Assembly: GCA_020053305.1 (NCBI GenBank)
Contig: JAGVNJ010000028.1
Coordinates: forward strand, 1 to 45,835
Direction of reading: 5' to 3'
From: Candidatus Edwardsiibacteriota bacterium
Lineage (GTDB): Bacteria; Edwardsbacteria; AC1; EtOH8
DNA: 45,835 nucleotides
Made by a program: the position numbers and the translations under genes. Below are positions 25,421 through 35,261 of this stretch, piece after piece. How positions within the stretch are numbered: the first letter of the stretch is position 1; the number at the start of each line of letters is the position of its first letter. The notes beneath the pieces are model-generated. The model saw only the letters and a list, made by a program, of their open reading frames with translations, ran no database searches and was not told where the DNA came from.

Positions 25421-26902
25421 TTATCGTATTAAAATGATCTTTCCGAAAGCCGATTTGTCTCCCAGCGATATTTTGTAGAAATAGACGCCTTGCGAAACAT
25501 TTTTCCCGTCAGCATTTCTTCCGTTCCAGATAAAATTATTTTGTCCATTTGATGAAACCTTGACGGTTTTGGTTTTAACTATCTGGCCGCAGTTGTTGTA
25601 TATGGATAATTTAATATTCCCTTTAAGTATATTGGTCGTGCACTTTATATTGAACTTCCCGCCACCGGGGTTGGGCCAGCATTTGGCTGTCAATCTATCC
25701 GCCAGGATGTTATTTATACCCCCCGGCAAAGCAGCAACGCCCAAAGCATCATAATCAATGCTTCTCTGGTAAATATCCCAGCTCATGGAAGTATCTCGCA
25801 GGTCCATCCAGGCGCCGATAATGTTGTTTCCGTTGGATGACAGCACCAGGCTTTGCCGGTATCTCTCTCCGGAGGCAGTGGCGCTGCTGATCCTGACATT
25901 ATTGCCCTCCGGCTGGTTGCAGTTACTAAAGCGTTGGCAATAATTGTCCACCCAATCCCTCTCGTCGGTCCAGCCTACAACAAAACGATTATCAGCAACC
26001 GGAACCACCGTGGGGTGCCCGCCCCATATCAACGTATCCTGATTGACCACAATATTGGCGCCGATAGCCGCACCAGACGAATCACAGAACTGGGCCATAA
26101 TAGCCGCACCGCTGCTGGTGGTCCTGGCCCAGGCCATACAGTAATTGCCGGAATCGTTCACCGCAATGGCCGGTTGGGCATAGTCCAGGTTGATATTGCG
26201 CGCGTTTATCCGCAAGGAATTGCTTACAGGATTGCCTGCCGCGTCAAATCTGCGCCATAAAATATTGTCAGTTTCCGCCTGCCATGTTATGGCAAAATTG
26301 CCATCAGGCTTCATACATATCTTGGGGTCGCTCCCCGCCGAATCGCCCAGCATTATGTTGCCGCCAACCGGAGTGCCCAAAGCAGAATATCTTTGTCCGT
26401 ATATTTTCCATTGATTGCGGGAATCCATCCAAACCAGGGTAAAATTTCCCTGGCTGTCGGAGGCTATATCCGGGCAATATCTTTCGGCTATACTGTCGTC
26501 ATTTACTTTAAAGGCCGGGGCGATGGAATCCCCGTTAACATCGAACAGTTGGCCATATACATCCCAGCCGTTGGAAGAATCGCCAATCTCCATCCAAACT
26601 GTGGCGTATCCCAAACTCGCTCTTGTGCAAATTGCCGGCAGCATCCGGTATTTTGGGGAACCCAGTTTTAAATTGCCGTTTATTGGCGCTCCGGCGGTAT
26701 CCAGACCCTGCAAATACAAAAAAGAACTGTCCGCTGAGATATCTTCCTGCCACACCAAAGCCGCTCCTTGTTCTCCGGAGGCAATGGACGACCATCCCTG
26801 CCAGGTTTTACCGGTGTCGCTGTTGACCTTGATATCATTCCCGCCCCAGGCCGTCAAAGCCGAAATAGCGACAAGCGTTGAAAAACATAATAATTTCTTC
26901 AT
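25421..26902 (-). CDS. Secreted seven-repeat propeller-like protein with C-terminal sorting domain
   Basis: This 493-residue protein has a signal peptide (to about residue 20, L-T-A-W-G). About seven repeats of 45-55 residues follow, with the pattern (G/N)-(N/F)-x-x-x-x-W-x-D or W-x-E, then a (Y/W)-x-Q-(R/L)-(F/Y) strand and G-(A/T)-P-(I/V)-x-x-N (for example F-T-L-V-W-M-D-S-R and F-V-V-G-W-T-D-E-R). That count suggests a seven-bladed beta-propeller. Residues about 405-493 form the same FlgD-like sorting domain as the FG-GAP protein, ending K-I-I-L-I-R. The ATG overlaps the pilin-like gene stop (ATGA), so the two proteins are translationally coupled. The ligand is unknown. Confidence 0.8.
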   Translation of the reverse strand: MKKLLCFSTLVAISALTAWGGNDIKVNSDTGKTWQGWSSIASGEQGAALVWQEDISADSSFLYLQGLDTAGAPINGNLKLGSPKYRMLPAICTRASLGYATVWMEIGDSSNGWDVYGQLFDVNGDSIAPAFKVNDDSIAERYCPDIASDSQGNFTLVWMDSRNQWKIYGQRYSALGTPVGGNIMLGDSAGSDPKICMKPDGNFAITWQAETDNILWRRFDAAGNPVSNSLRINARNINLDYAQPAIAVNDSGNYCMAWARTTSSGAAIMAQFCDSSGAAIGANIVVNQDTLIWGGHPTVVPVADNRFVVGWTDERDWVDNYCQRFSNCNQPEGNNVRISSATASGERYRQSLVLSSNGNNIIGAWMDLRDTSMSWDIYQRSIDYDALGVAALPGGINNILADRLTAKCWPNPGGGKFNIKCTTNILKGNIKLSIYNNCGQIVKTKTVKVSSNGQNNFIWNGRNADGKNVSQGVYFYKISLGDKSAFGKIILIR

Positions 26903-27417
26903 TGTTTTGTCTCCTTTTTAGCGGAGGAAAGCATAAAAGAAATGGGGCGATACGCGCCCATCGCAGTTATTTTATATGAAAAAGCGGCCTGCCCGTCTTT
27001 CACTTTATTTCCTGCCACATCATAGGCCATGTAATATACGCACCCGAATGGTTTTTTTGCGGGACCATTTTTTATGGAAGCATGGGTGCTGTCCACTGGA
27101 TTGGTAAAATTGGCCGGGATTAATGCATTGGCCGGAAACGGTTTTTTATTTGCACCGGCTATTACACGGTCATTACCTACAGCCAACGGATTCACTTGCT
27201 CAACCGTTGTATTTATACCACCCGCATAAACACCATCGGCCTGGGTGGAAAAATCCTCAGCACATAGTTGTATTGTATGCATGTTAGCTTTTATGGCACT
27301 TTGTCTGGCATTCTCCCAAGAAGAGACATATTGGGAATACCCGATAGTACCCAACAAGGAAACAATGAACAACGACATCAGGAATTCCAATAACGATAAA
27401 CCTTTTTGGTTTTTCAT
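26899..27417 (-). CDS. Type IV pilin-like/pseudopilin protein
   Basis: This 172-residue protein carries a prepilin cleavage and methylation motif: a short basic leader M-K-N-Q-K-G, then L-S-L-L-E with glutamate at +5, and a hydrophobic helix to about residue 29. The rest is a soluble domain with conserved Cys residues (C52, C125 approximately) and Gly/Asn-rich loops. This is the layout of major pilins or type II secretion pseudopilins. No pilus assembly genes are visible nearby. Its stop overlaps the start of the secreted propeller gene. An AAGGAA ribosome binding site precedes the ATG. Confidence 0.85.
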   Translation of the reverse strand: MKNQKGLSLLEFLMSLFIVSLLGTIGYSQYVSSWENARQSAIKANMHTIQLCAEDFSTQADGVYAGGINTTVEQVNPLAVGNDRVIAGANKKPFPANALIPANFTNPVDSTHASIKNGPAKKPFGCVYYMAYDVAGNKVKDGQAAFSYKITAMGAYRPISFMLSSAKKETKQ

Positions 27418-27517
27418 ACCAATTCCTTTCGCGTTTTTAACTACGAATGATTATATTGCAATCATGATTTATGGTTGATCGAAAGTTGAGGATAAAACCC
27501 CAGTAATTCACTTGGCG

Positions 27518-27541
27518 TTCTTTGCGTCTTTGCGGTTAAAA
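27518..27541. repeat. Dispersed repeat, TTCTTTGCGTCTTTGCGGTT copy
   Basis: This copy of the CTTTGCGTCT family lies in the 150-base gap between the polysaccharide operon end and the pilin-like gene. No terminator was recognised in this gap. Confidence 0.55.
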
Positions 27542-27569
27542 AGACAGCTTTTAACTTCTCAGTTTAAAA

Positions 27570-29153
27570 TCACTTAATAACCTGCAGCACATAGGTCGGC
27601 GGGTTGCCATTGGCATAAATTATTTTAAATTTCTTGTCCAAAAGAGGCTGGACTACCGGGATCAAATATCTCTGCCCGGTCCCGCTGACCGGCTCCACCA
27701 TCACAAAATCCGCCCTTTCTATCGCTTTCAGCAAAGAGTCCTGCTGGGTGGTGAACGGATAGCAATAGGCCTTTCGTTCAGCGCCAAGATAAAACAGCGT
27801 CGGCTTGCGGGAGACCACGATGCTGTTCTCCGGGGTATTATTTTTGACCCATTCCGCCGCCGTGAAAAAACTGCGCCAGGCCGAGTCATAGCCGGAATAT
27901 TTATCCTGTGAGTGGTATTTTCTTGCTTCCAGGTTACTGCCGATTCTGTTCCAGCCTGTTGAAACATTTGCGGCAGCTATAAGGAATAACAGCATCACCC
28001 CGGGCCATAATGCCTTTCTTTTAAAAATAAAAGAAAGAACGTATTGATAGGCCTGCGCCAGATAGAACAACAAAAACGGCAACAGCGGTAGTAAGAATCT
28101 GATATCCGACCAGGCCTCCGGCCACAACAAGGACATCCCCAGATATATAAGAACGAACCAATCGTAGCCCTTGGGATTTTTGATGATCCTGGCTATCAAA
28201 GCAGTTACAGCCGGAATCACGGTCAGCAGCATTATTATTATCAAGCCGCCGGAAAGCCCCCATTTATCAGCCGCCGGGAAAAGCATCCGGGGCAGGGCAC
28301 TGGTGAAATATATTTCTATATTGGCAAAAAATCTCTGGAACAACCCGCCGATCCCCAATAAGCCCAGTTCCGGTTGGTAGGGGTCCCGCATCAGGAACTG
28401 TTCCAGGTATCCGCCCGATGTTCCGTAATGGCTGTTGCGCATGGCCCAGGGCAGGGTCAGCGCGATGCAGCCGGCTATGAATACCGCCGATGCTTTGAAC
28501 TTTCTCTTAAAAAGCAGGTATATGAAGATCCCCAGGTAAAGGGCGATCCCGGCGCTACGTATATGATTGGCAAAGACCGCCGATAAAATGACCCGCGAAA
28601 GCCACAGATATCCGCCCTTTTCTTCCCAGCGTTGCAGGAACAGAAATGTCAGCAAAACAAAAATGGTGAACGGCAGTTCGGACAATACCCAGTGGGTGTA
28701 TTCCAGAAAATATGGATTTATCGCCAGCAAAAATAGCGGCAGGATGTAAAGAATTTTTTTATCATCTTTTATCAAAAGCCCGAAAGCCAGAAGGGACAGG
28801 AAGCCCGACAGCCAGGGTATCAGCTTGTACCAGACATACGGCATTTTCAGTAATGATATCGGCGCCAGCAGCAGCGGGAACCCGAAGGGATATTGGGTAT
28901 GGGCTTTCCCTTCCGGGGTCCATATCTCGCTCAAGCCCTTTCCCTGGACCAGCGACTTGGACAATGACACATAGGCCGCATTATCCCCCCCCACGAAAGG
29001 CTTGGGATCGAACATCAGCAGGGAGATCAAAATGAACAGCGCCAGAATTGAGATCAGCAGCCACCGGGAATGCTTTGCCGCCCATCCCGTAAAATCAAAA
29101 CCGCCTTCGGTCGTGGCTTTGTTTTGAGTCGGTATTTTTTTCTTTCGACCCAT
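27570..29153 (-). CDS. GT39-type (ArnT/PMT-like) membrane glycosyltransferase
   Basis: This 527-residue multi-spanning protein has about ten hydrophobic segments and a periplasmic first loop with the acidic motif F-V-G-G-D-N-A-A-Y, typical of polyprenyl-phosphate-sugar-dependent transferases. A soluble C-terminal domain of about 120 residues follows. Such enzymes move a sugar from a lipid carrier to a surface acceptor on the outer face of the inner membrane. The ATG at 29153 shares a base with the stop of the upstream GT2 gene (TGATG). It is the last gene of the polysaccharide run. Donor and acceptor are unknown. Confidence 0.8.
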   Translation of the reverse strand: MGRKKKIPTQNKATTEGGFDFTGWAAKHSRWLLISILALFILISLLMFDPKPFVGGDNAAYVSLSKSLVQGKGLSEIWTPEGKAHTQYPFGFPLLLAPISLLKMPYVWYKLIPWLSGFLSLLAFGLLIKDDKKILYILPLFLLAINPYFLEYTHWVLSELPFTIFVLLTFLFLQRWEEKGGYLWLSRVILSAVFANHIRSAGIALYLGIFIYLLFKRKFKASAVFIAGCIALTLPWAMRNSHYGTSGGYLEQFLMRDPYQPELGLLGIGGLFQRFFANIEIYFTSALPRMLFPAADKWGLSGGLIIIMLLTVIPAVTALIARIIKNPKGYDWFVLIYLGMSLLWPEAWSDIRFLLPLLPFLLFYLAQAYQYVLSFIFKRKALWPGVMLLFLIAAANVSTGWNRIGSNLEARKYHSQDKYSGYDSAWRSFFTAAEWVKNNTPENSIVVSRKPTLFYLGAERKAYCYPFTTQQDSLLKAIERADFVMVEPVSGTGQRYLIPVVQPLLDKKFKIIYANGNPPTYVLQVIK

Positions 29154-29836
29154 CAATTAACAAATCGGTATTTGATCAGGGTCCAGATGGCCGGCAGGGC
29201 GTCGTACCAGTGGATCTTCTTGCCCTCGTGGTAATCCCTGCCATCGTAGGTGATGGGCATCTCGTAAACCCTCAAGCGGCGGTTCTTGAATATCTTGGCG
29301 GTGATCTCCGGCTCGATATCAAACCGGAATGATTTAAGATTAAGATCCTTGATCACCTCCGACCGGAACACCTTGTAGCAGGTCTCCATGTCGGTCAGCA
29401 TGGTATTATACAGAACGTTGGTCAGAGCGGTCAGGAATTTATTGCCCAGATAATGCCATACCATGAACACCCGGTGGGTGCCGTAGAACCTGGAGCCGTA
29501 GACCACATCGGCCGCGCCCCGCACGATGGGCTCCACCAGGCGGGGATATTCCTCCGGCGAGTACTCCAGGTCGGCGTCTTGGATGATGATTATATCCCCG
29601 GTGCATTCCCGGATGCCGGTCCGGATCCCGGCCCCCTTTCCCAGGTTGTAGGGATGATATGATATCTTTATGCCCGGCCGTCCTTCGTAAGTTTTCAGGA
29701 TGTCCCTGGTTCCGTCGGTGGAATAATCGTCAACGATCACCAGTTCCTTTTCCACCGGCACCGCCAGCACCCGGGCGATTATCTTATCGATGGTGGCCTT
29801 TTCGTTGTAGACCGGCATGATCACGGAAAGTTTCAT
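29153..29836 (-). CDS. Family 2 glycosyltransferase without TM segments (DPM1-like)
   Basis: This 227-residue GT-A protein contains S-V-I-M-P-V-Y-N-E-K-A-T, I-V-D-D-Y-S-T-D-G-T and the metal-binding Q-D-A-D-L-E. It resembles dolichol/polyprenyl-phosphate mannose synthases of the short, soluble kind. It probably makes the lipid-linked sugar used by the two flanking GT39 proteins. The ATG follows the stop of the upstream GT39 gene with no gap, and its own stop overlaps the downstream start, so all three are likely co-translated. Confidence 0.9.
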   Translation of the reverse strand: MKLSVIMPVYNEKATIDKIIARVLAVPVEKELVIVDDYSTDGTRDILKTYEGRPGIKISYHPYNLGKGAGIRTGIRECTGDIIIIQDADLEYSPEEYPRLVEPIVRGAADVVYGSRFYGTHRVFMVWHYLGNKFLTALTNVLYNTMLTDMETCYKVFRSEVIKDLNLKSFRFDIEPEITAKIFKNRRLRVYEMPITYDGRDYHEGKKIHWYDALPAIWTLIKYRFVN

Positions 29837-31417
29837 TTAAAGGGACCTTTCATAAATGGTTATCTCGGGATAGAAATAATTCCAATCGGCCAGAGGGTAT
29901 CCTTCGAATTTTATTCCCCAGTACTGCGGGATCCTTTTGAACACCCGGCTGGCCCGGTAATCTTCTTTGAGATCTTTGAAGAATTCATCCCGCACCTCGG
30001 GGGCCACCCGGCAGAAGGCATACTGTTTGGATTCGTATTCGCTGACGATGATCAGGGGCGGATGGAAATATTCCAGTTTGGCCGGATCGTAATCCAGCCG
30101 CAACAGGTGATATTGGCTCTCATCCAGGGGCGGGGTATAGAACCACAGCCGGCCGGCCAAACCGATGACCGAGTCCAGGGGCACGCCCTGCTTGATGTAT
30201 TCCACCGCTTCCTCACGGGGGTCCTGGCCGGACATCACCTTTACCCAGGCCAGGCTGTTGGCCAGGGCATAGCTGGAGGCCATAAGGACCAGTACGACGG
30301 TTATCAATGAAAAACTGCGGTGTTTAAAATATCTCCCGGCCTTTTCCGCCGCATATATGATCACCAGTACCATCAGGGGGACCAACAGCACCATGTGCCG
30401 CATAAAGGGCGAAGCCTTGTAGCCGTAGATCAGGAGATACGGGATGATGCCGGCCGCCAGTATCAGGCCGTTTTTATCGGGCTTTATAACCAGCGCTGGC
30501 AATGATGCCAGGAACAATATCCATCCGGGCCAGCCCAGGGAATGGCGGCTGGTGTAGAGCCAGGGATACAGCCAGTCGGTGGCAAAATCGTTGTAAGTAA
30601 GCAGGCTGTTTATCCCGCCCCTCCACTCGCTGAATGACAGCACCGAATACGGGCACCCCAGCAGGAAGCCTGCGATCAGGCAGCCGGCAAAAAGGGGAAC
30701 TTTGATCGGTGCCTTTTCAATCCGATCTTCGCGGTTCATTTTCTGTCGTATCAAAAGAACGCTGAAAACGGATACTACGCCCACCAGGGCGTTGTATTTG
30801 GTGGCCATTGCTAATCCCGATACCAGCCCGGCGACCGCCCACACCCAAAGCCTTTTATCCTTGAAAGCCTTGATGATCAACCACAGCGCCGCCAGGAACC
30901 AGAACCCCACCGGACCGTCCACCGTCAGATAGTGCGATTGTATCACCATGGTCGGCATTACGGCCGCCAGCCAGGCCCCGGTCAGGGCATAGGCTTCGTT
31001 TTTAAAGAACTCCCTGCCCAGCAAGTAGGTCAGCCAGATGGTCAGCACCCCCAGAACCACGCTGAGGGAACGGGCCAGCAGCCAGATCCTGTGCACATGA
31101 TCCAGGGTCACCGTGGGGGCTTCGTCCATTATCTCCCTGGCCGACGGGACGAAATCTATCGTTTGGGCCGCCCACCACAACATGCCTATCAGGTAGTAGT
31201 GCAGGGTGGGATTGACGAAATAATGCGGATTGAGGCCATCCTCCGAAGCGGACATCTTTATCAGGGTGGTGAAGGCCACGCTTTCATCGGGGTGATAGGC
31301 TTTCCAGTAGGGGGCCCGGGGGATGCCCCAGTTCAGGCCGCCCACCCTCAGCAGCAGCCCGTTCAGCAGTATCAACCCCAGCAGTAAATATGAAAGGACC
31401 TTTTTATTTATCCGCAT
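29837..31417 (-). CDS. GT39-type membrane glycosyltransferase (ArnT/PMT-like)
   Basis: This 526-residue protein has roughly ten TM segments after an N-terminal anchor. The first outer loop includes Y-H-P-D-E-S, carrying the acidic residues expected for the catalytic site of this fold. The C-terminal 110 residues are soluble. It is related in layout, though not closely in sequence, to the GT39 protein at 27570-29153. It starts 15 bases after the UDP-xylose synthase gene. It probably decorates a surface glycan or protein from a polyprenyl donor made by the adjacent GT2 enzyme. Confidence 0.82.
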   Translation of the reverse strand: MRINKKVLSYLLLGLILLNGLLLRVGGLNWGIPRAPYWKAYHPDESVAFTTLIKMSASEDGLNPHYFVNPTLHYYLIGMLWWAAQTIDFVPSAREIMDEAPTVTLDHVHRIWLLARSLSVVLGVLTIWLTYLLGREFFKNEAYALTGAWLAAVMPTMVIQSHYLTVDGPVGFWFLAALWLIIKAFKDKRLWVWAVAGLVSGLAMATKYNALVGVVSVFSVLLIRQKMNREDRIEKAPIKVPLFAGCLIAGFLLGCPYSVLSFSEWRGGINSLLTYNDFATDWLYPWLYTSRHSLGWPGWILFLASLPALVIKPDKNGLILAAGIIPYLLIYGYKASPFMRHMVLLVPLMVLVIIYAAEKAGRYFKHRSFSLITVVLVLMASSYALANSLAWVKVMSGQDPREEAVEYIKQGVPLDSVIGLAGRLWFYTPPLDESQYHLLRLDYDPAKLEYFHPPLIIVSEYESKQYAFCRVAPEVRDEFFKDLKEDYRASRVFKRIPQYWGIKFEGYPLADWNYFYPEITIYERSL

Positions 31418-31432
31418 CCCGCCTGCTGTTGT

Positions 31433-32362
31433 TTATTTTTTTGCAGCGAACCAGTCAATGGTCTTTTTGATGCCTTCTTCGAAGCCAATCACCGGCTCCC
31501 AGTTCAGTATCTTCTTGGCCCGGCTGATATCGGGCCGCCGCACCTTGGGATCGTCGGCCGGCAATGGCTGGTGCTCGATGGCCGATGAAGTGCCGGTGAA
31601 TTTCTTAATGGCTTGGGCGAATTCCAGAATGGACATCTCATGGGGATTGCCCAGATTTATGGGCTGATGTTCCGACGATCTCATGGCCAGATAGATGCCC
31701 TCTATCAGGTCCGAGGCATAGCAGAAACTGCGGGTCTGACTGCCGTCCCCGAAGACCGTCAGGGGACGGTTATTCAAGGCCTGGTCGATCAGGGTGGGGA
31801 CCACCCGCCCGTCGTCTAAGCGCATCCGCGGCCCGTAGGTGTTGAATATCCGCACGATACGGGTGTTGATGCCGCGATAACGGTGGTAGGCCATGGTCAG
31901 GGCTTCGGCGTAGCGCTTGGATTCATCGTAGACGCTGCGCGGGCCGATGGGGTTGACATTGCCCCAGTAGTCCTCGCTCTGGGGATGCACCAGCGGATCG
32001 CCGTACACTTCGGAGGTGGAGGTCAGCAGAAACCCGGCCTGCTTCTCCCTGGCCAGTTCTAAAAGATTATGAACGCCGTACGACCCCACCAGCAGGATCT
32101 CCATGGGGATCTTTACAAAGTCTATGGGGCTGGCCGGCGAGGCCAGATCGAAGATGAAATCTATCTTGCCCTCTATCTTGAAAGGCTGAGTGACATCCTG
32201 TTCGATGAAGCTGAAATCTTCCCTTCCCTTCAGGTGGCGTACGTTATCCAGGCTCCCGGTGATCAGATTGTCCAGGGCAATGACCTGATGCCCGTCGGCC
32301 AGCAGCCGGTCGCACAGGTGGGAGCCCAAAAAGCCGGCTCCCCCGGCCACCAGCATTTTCAT
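31433..32362 (-). CDS. UDP-glucuronate decarboxylase (UDP-xylose synthase)
   Basis: This 309-residue short-chain dehydrogenase/reductase converts UDP-glucuronate to UDP-xylose with bound NAD. G-G-A-G-F-L-G (7-13), D-L-A-S-P-A-S-P and catalytic Y145-x-x-x-K149 are present; S-P-A-S-P and the closing R-P-D-I-S-R-A-K are typical of UXS enzymes. I place the start at 32362 (MKMLVAGG), overlapping the ugd stop as ATGA. A longer frame exists upstream but only translates ugd out of frame. Its substrate is the product of the adjacent ugd, giving a two-step route from UDP-glucose to UDP-xylose. Confidence 0.93.
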   Translation of the reverse strand: MKMLVAGGAGFLGSHLCDRLLADGHQVIALDNLITGSLDNVRHLKGREDFSFIEQDVTQPFKIEGKIDFIFDLASPASPIDFVKIPMEILLVGSYGVHNLLELAREKQAGFLLTSTSEVYGDPLVHPQSEDYWGNVNPIGPRSVYDESKRYAEALTMAYHRYRGINTRIVRIFNTYGPRMRLDDGRVVPTLIDQALNNRPLTVFGDGSQTRSFCYASDLIEGIYLAMRSSEHQPINLGNPHEMSILEFAQAIKKFTGTSSAIEHQPLPADDPKVRRPDISRAKKILNWEPVIGFEEGIKKTIDWFAAKK

Positions 32363-33642
32363 CGGCCGATGCCCCGGTAGATGAATCCCAGCTCTTTCAT
32401 TTTTTCCGGATCGAAGATATTCCGGCCGTCGGCGATGGCCGGCACCTTCAGCAGCGATTTGATCCTGGCCAGGTCCAGTTTTTTGAACTCCTCCCACTCG
32501 GTGACGATCACCAGACAGTCGGCGTCCTTGGCCACATCGTAGGGATTGTCACAGTATTGGACGTCCTTCAGCACCTGCCGGGCCCGGTCCATGGACACCG
32601 GATCGTAGGCCTTGACCTTTGCCCCGTCCTTCTGCAGGGCTTCGATGATGTCGATGGAGGGTGCGAATCGCATATCGTCGGTGTTAGGCTTGAAGGCCAG
32701 CCCCAATATTCCGATGGTCTTGCCGGAGATGTTCCATACCAGCTCCTCGATCTTTTTGACGAACATTTTTTTCTGATCCTCGTTGATCTCCTCCACCGCC
32801 TTGAGCAGCTGGAAGTCATAGCCCAGTTTTTCCGAGATCCGGATGAAGGCCTGGAGATCCTTGGGGAAACAGAAGCCTCCGAAACCTATCCCGGCGTTTA
32901 AAAAGCTCCGTCCGATCCGGCGGTCCAGACCCATGCCCTCGGCCACCTGCTCCACGTTGGCCCCGGATTTCTCGCAGACGTTGGCCACCGCATTGATGAA
33001 GGAGATCTTCATGGCCAGAAAGGAATTGGAGGCGTGCTTGATCAACTCCGAGCTCTGGATATCGGTGGCCACGATGGGGCAGCCTAACGGCGAATAGAGA
33101 TCCAGCAGCATTTTTCTGGCCCGTTCGGAATCGGTGCCGAATACCACCCGGTCGGGCTTCAGGGAATCTTCGATGGCGGTTCCCTCCCTTAAAAATTCCG
33201 GATTGGAGGCTACATCGAACTCCACTTTGTTGAGGTTGTTGACCGCCATGGTCTGCTTGACCCTGTCTCCGGTCTGCACCGGCACGGTGGATTTCTCCAC
33301 CACCAGCTTGTAAGACTTCATCCTTCGGGCCACGGTGGCGGCCACGGTCTCCACCGCCGACAGGTCGGCCTCGCCATTGGGCCGGGGCGGGGTGCCCACC
33401 GCTATGAAGATGATGTCCGCCCTGTCGGTGGCCTCCTCGATGGAGGTGGTGAACTCCAGACGCCCGATGTTCTTGTCCATCAGCTCCTTCAGGCCCGGCT
33501 CGTAAATCGGGATCTGGCCTTTCTTCAGCATATCGATCTTCGAGGCGTCGTTGTCGACGCATATCACCTGATGCCCCCACTCGGCAAAACAGACCCCCGA
33601 CACCAGGCCCACGTAGCCGGTGCCCACCACTGCCAGCTTCAT
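32359..33642 (-). CDS. ugd: UDP-glucose 6-dehydrogenase
   Basis: This 427-residue NAD-dependent enzyme oxidises UDP-glucose to UDP-glucuronate. The N-terminal G-T-G-Y-V-G-L motif (7-13), the substrate region S-N-P-E-F-L-R-E-G and the catalytic cysteine C258 in [10 protein letters not shown] are present; Phe replaces the usual Ser just before Cys. The ATG overlaps the stop of the diguanylate cyclase gene (ATGA), and its stop overlaps the UDP-xylose synthase start. It probably supplies UDP-glucuronate and UDP-xylose for the glycan built by the downstream transferases. Confidence 0.95.
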   Translation of the reverse strand: MKLAVVGTGYVGLVSGVCFAEWGHQVICVDNDASKIDMLKKGQIPIYEPGLKELMDKNIGRLEFTTSIEEATDRADIIFIAVGTPPRPNGEADLSAVETVAATVARRMKSYKLVVEKSTVPVQTGDRVKQTMAVNNLNKVEFDVASNPEFLREGTAIEDSLKPDRVVFGTDSERARKMLLDLYSPLGCPIVATDIQSSELIKHASNSFLAMKISFINAVANVCEKSGANVEQVAEGMGLDRRIGRSFLNAGIGFGGFCFPKDLQAFIRISEKLGYDFQLLKAVEEINEDQKKMFVKKIEELVWNISGKTIGILGLAFKPNTDDMRFAPSIDIIEALQKDGAKVKAYDPVSMDRARQVLKDVQYCDNPYDVAKDADCLVIVTEWEEFKKLDLARIKSLLKVPAIADGRNIFDPEKMKELGFIYRGIGR

Positions 33643-35261
33643 TCCTTCCTCCTGTTGATGGTTATATTATCGTCCTGCCAGAAAGCCACCTGGTTCTTTC
33701 CCCTCTCCTTGGCGTGATACATGGCCTGGTCGGCCTTCTCTATCAGCGCCCGGTACTCCTGCCCGTCAACGGGACAGCTCACCACCCCGATGCTGGCGGA
33801 AAGCTGCTTGCCCCCAGGTTTCCTTGCGGCAAATTCTGTATGATATATGCTGTGCCTGATGCTCTCGGCCTTCTCCACCGCCTGATCGTTTGCGATGCCG
33901 GGCAGAATCACGGCGAATTCATCCCCGCCGTAGCGGAAATAGACCGCTTCATCCATCCCCACCGCTGTTTTCAGAATATCACCCAGGCGTTTCAATATCT
34001 CGCTGCCCTTGAGATGGCCGAAATTATCATTGTAGTCCTTGAAGAAGTCCAGGTCCAGCCAGATCAGCGACACTATGTCTTTCTTCTTTTGCCATTGCTC
34101 CAGACGGCGGTCGAATTCCTCGATGAAGTAGCGGTAGTTATGAAGTCCGGTCAGTCCGTCGGTGGTGGCCTCCTTCTCCTTTTCCTCCATGATCCCGGCG
34201 TTCTCCAGGGCCACTGCGGTATAACTGGCCACCAGCATCATGGCCGACATTTCGCTCTCGCTGAACTTGCGGTTGGTTTTAACCTCGGAGATGTTGATCA
34301 CCCCGATCCGTCTCTCGCGGATGATCAGCGGCACCACCAGCATGGAGCGTATTCTGTTGCTGTAGCTCTTGGGCGACGGCACGAACCGGGAGTCCTTTTC
34401 AGTGTCGGGCACGCTCAGGGGCAGTCCGGTCCTTAAAACCTCTCCGGCAAGACCCTGGTCGCTTTTCAATCTGAGTTTGCCCACCGCCCCGGCCCGGATG
34501 CCCCGCGAGGCCCTCAGGACCAGTTCGTTGGAATCATGGTCCAGCAGCAGTATGGAACAGCGGTCGGCCTGCAGCAAGTCCTGAACCGCATCCAGCGTCA
34601 GGTTCAGGGTCTCCTCTATATTGCGGGACGACGACAGCAGGGCTCCCATCCCGAACAGGGCGGCCGACTGGATGTCGGATGCCGTCTTGGTCCACTCGTC
34701 GGCGATCTGGCTGAGTTCCTGATTTCGCAGGCGCCATTTTTTCTGCTGGTCGGAGAGCAGTCCGGCCCAGAAAGCGGTCAGCGATAGCAGCCCGATCTTG
34801 AACAACAGGTCGTATAAAAAGTACTGGTCCCAGCTCAGTTCGCCTCTCCATATCAGGGCCAGAAAATACATACCCGATGCCAGCAGGGTAACCTTCAGGG
34901 CCGCCTGCCGGTTGCCGGAGACCGCCGCCAGAAATATCGTCAGGTAATAGAGATAGAAGAACTGGCTTTGGGCCCCCAGGGTAAAGGCGATCAACAGACT
35001 GGCGAAGACCAAATCGAACACCAGGCTCAGCCAGAAGGCCCTCAGGAATTTGAGCATCCTTCTTCCGGCAAAGAACACCAGCAGGTTGTACAGGGCCGCC
35101 AGGCCCAGGGTCAGGTACAGGCCCAGGTAATGCCCGGCCAGATCCTGGGGTCGGAGGGCCACCAGCAGCAGGGCCAGGAACAGCACCGCCCACCTGACCC
35201 AGCCGGTTATCCGCTCCTCAAAGGAGATGATGTGTATGGCTCTTTTCGCTCGGTTCGGCAT
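33639..35261 (-). CDS. Membrane GAF-GGDEF diguanylate cyclase
   Basis: This 540-residue protein has about six N-terminal TM segments (20-170), a GAF domain (about 210-355) and a GGDEF domain (about 365-530) with an intact R-Y-G-G-D-E-F at 443-449. It should make cyclic di-GMP from GTP. No RxxD inhibitory site precedes the GGDEF motif, so product inhibition of the usual kind is not expected. The ATG directly follows the TAG of the flavoprotein gene, and its stop overlaps the ugd start. Direct coupling to ugd suggests that c-di-GMP and surface polysaccharide are made together. The GAF ligand is unknown. Confidence 0.9.
   Translation of the reverse strand: MPNRAKRAIHIISFEERITGWVRWAVLFLALLLVALRPQDLAGHYLGLYLTLGLAALYNLLVFFAGRRMLKFLRAFWLSLVFDLVFASLLIAFTLGAQSQFFYLYYLTIFLAAVSGNRQAALKVTLLASGMYFLALIWRGELSWDQYFLYDLLFKIGLLSLTAFWAGLLSDQQKKWRLRNQELSQIADEWTKTASDIQSAALFGMGALLSSSRNIEETLNLTLDAVQDLLQADRCSILLLDHDSNELVLRASRGIRAGAVGKLRLKSDQGLAGEVLRTGLPLSVPDTEKDSRFVPSPKSYSNRIRSMLVVPLIIRERRIGVINISEVKTNRKFSESEMSAMMLVASYTAVALENAGIMEEKEKEATTDGLTGLHNYRYFIEEFDRRLEQWQKKKDIVSLIWLDLDFFKDYNDNFGHLKGSEILKRLGDILKTAVGMDEAVYFRYGGDEFAVILPGIANDQAVEKAESIRHSIYHTEFAARKPGGKQLSASIGVVSCPVDGQEYRALIEKADQAMYHAKERGKNQVAFWQDDNITINRRKE

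Noticed and set aside
27418-27500. Possible sigma-54 promoter before the pilin-like gene
   Set aside because: A TTGCAA and a TATAAT are present, but the GG of the -24 element is missing; only a -10-like sequence is supportable.
32363-32497. N-terminal extension of the UDP-xylose synthase frame
   Set aside because: These 45 codons translate the 3' end of ugd out of frame and have no likeness to the family; the ATGA start at 32362 is far better.
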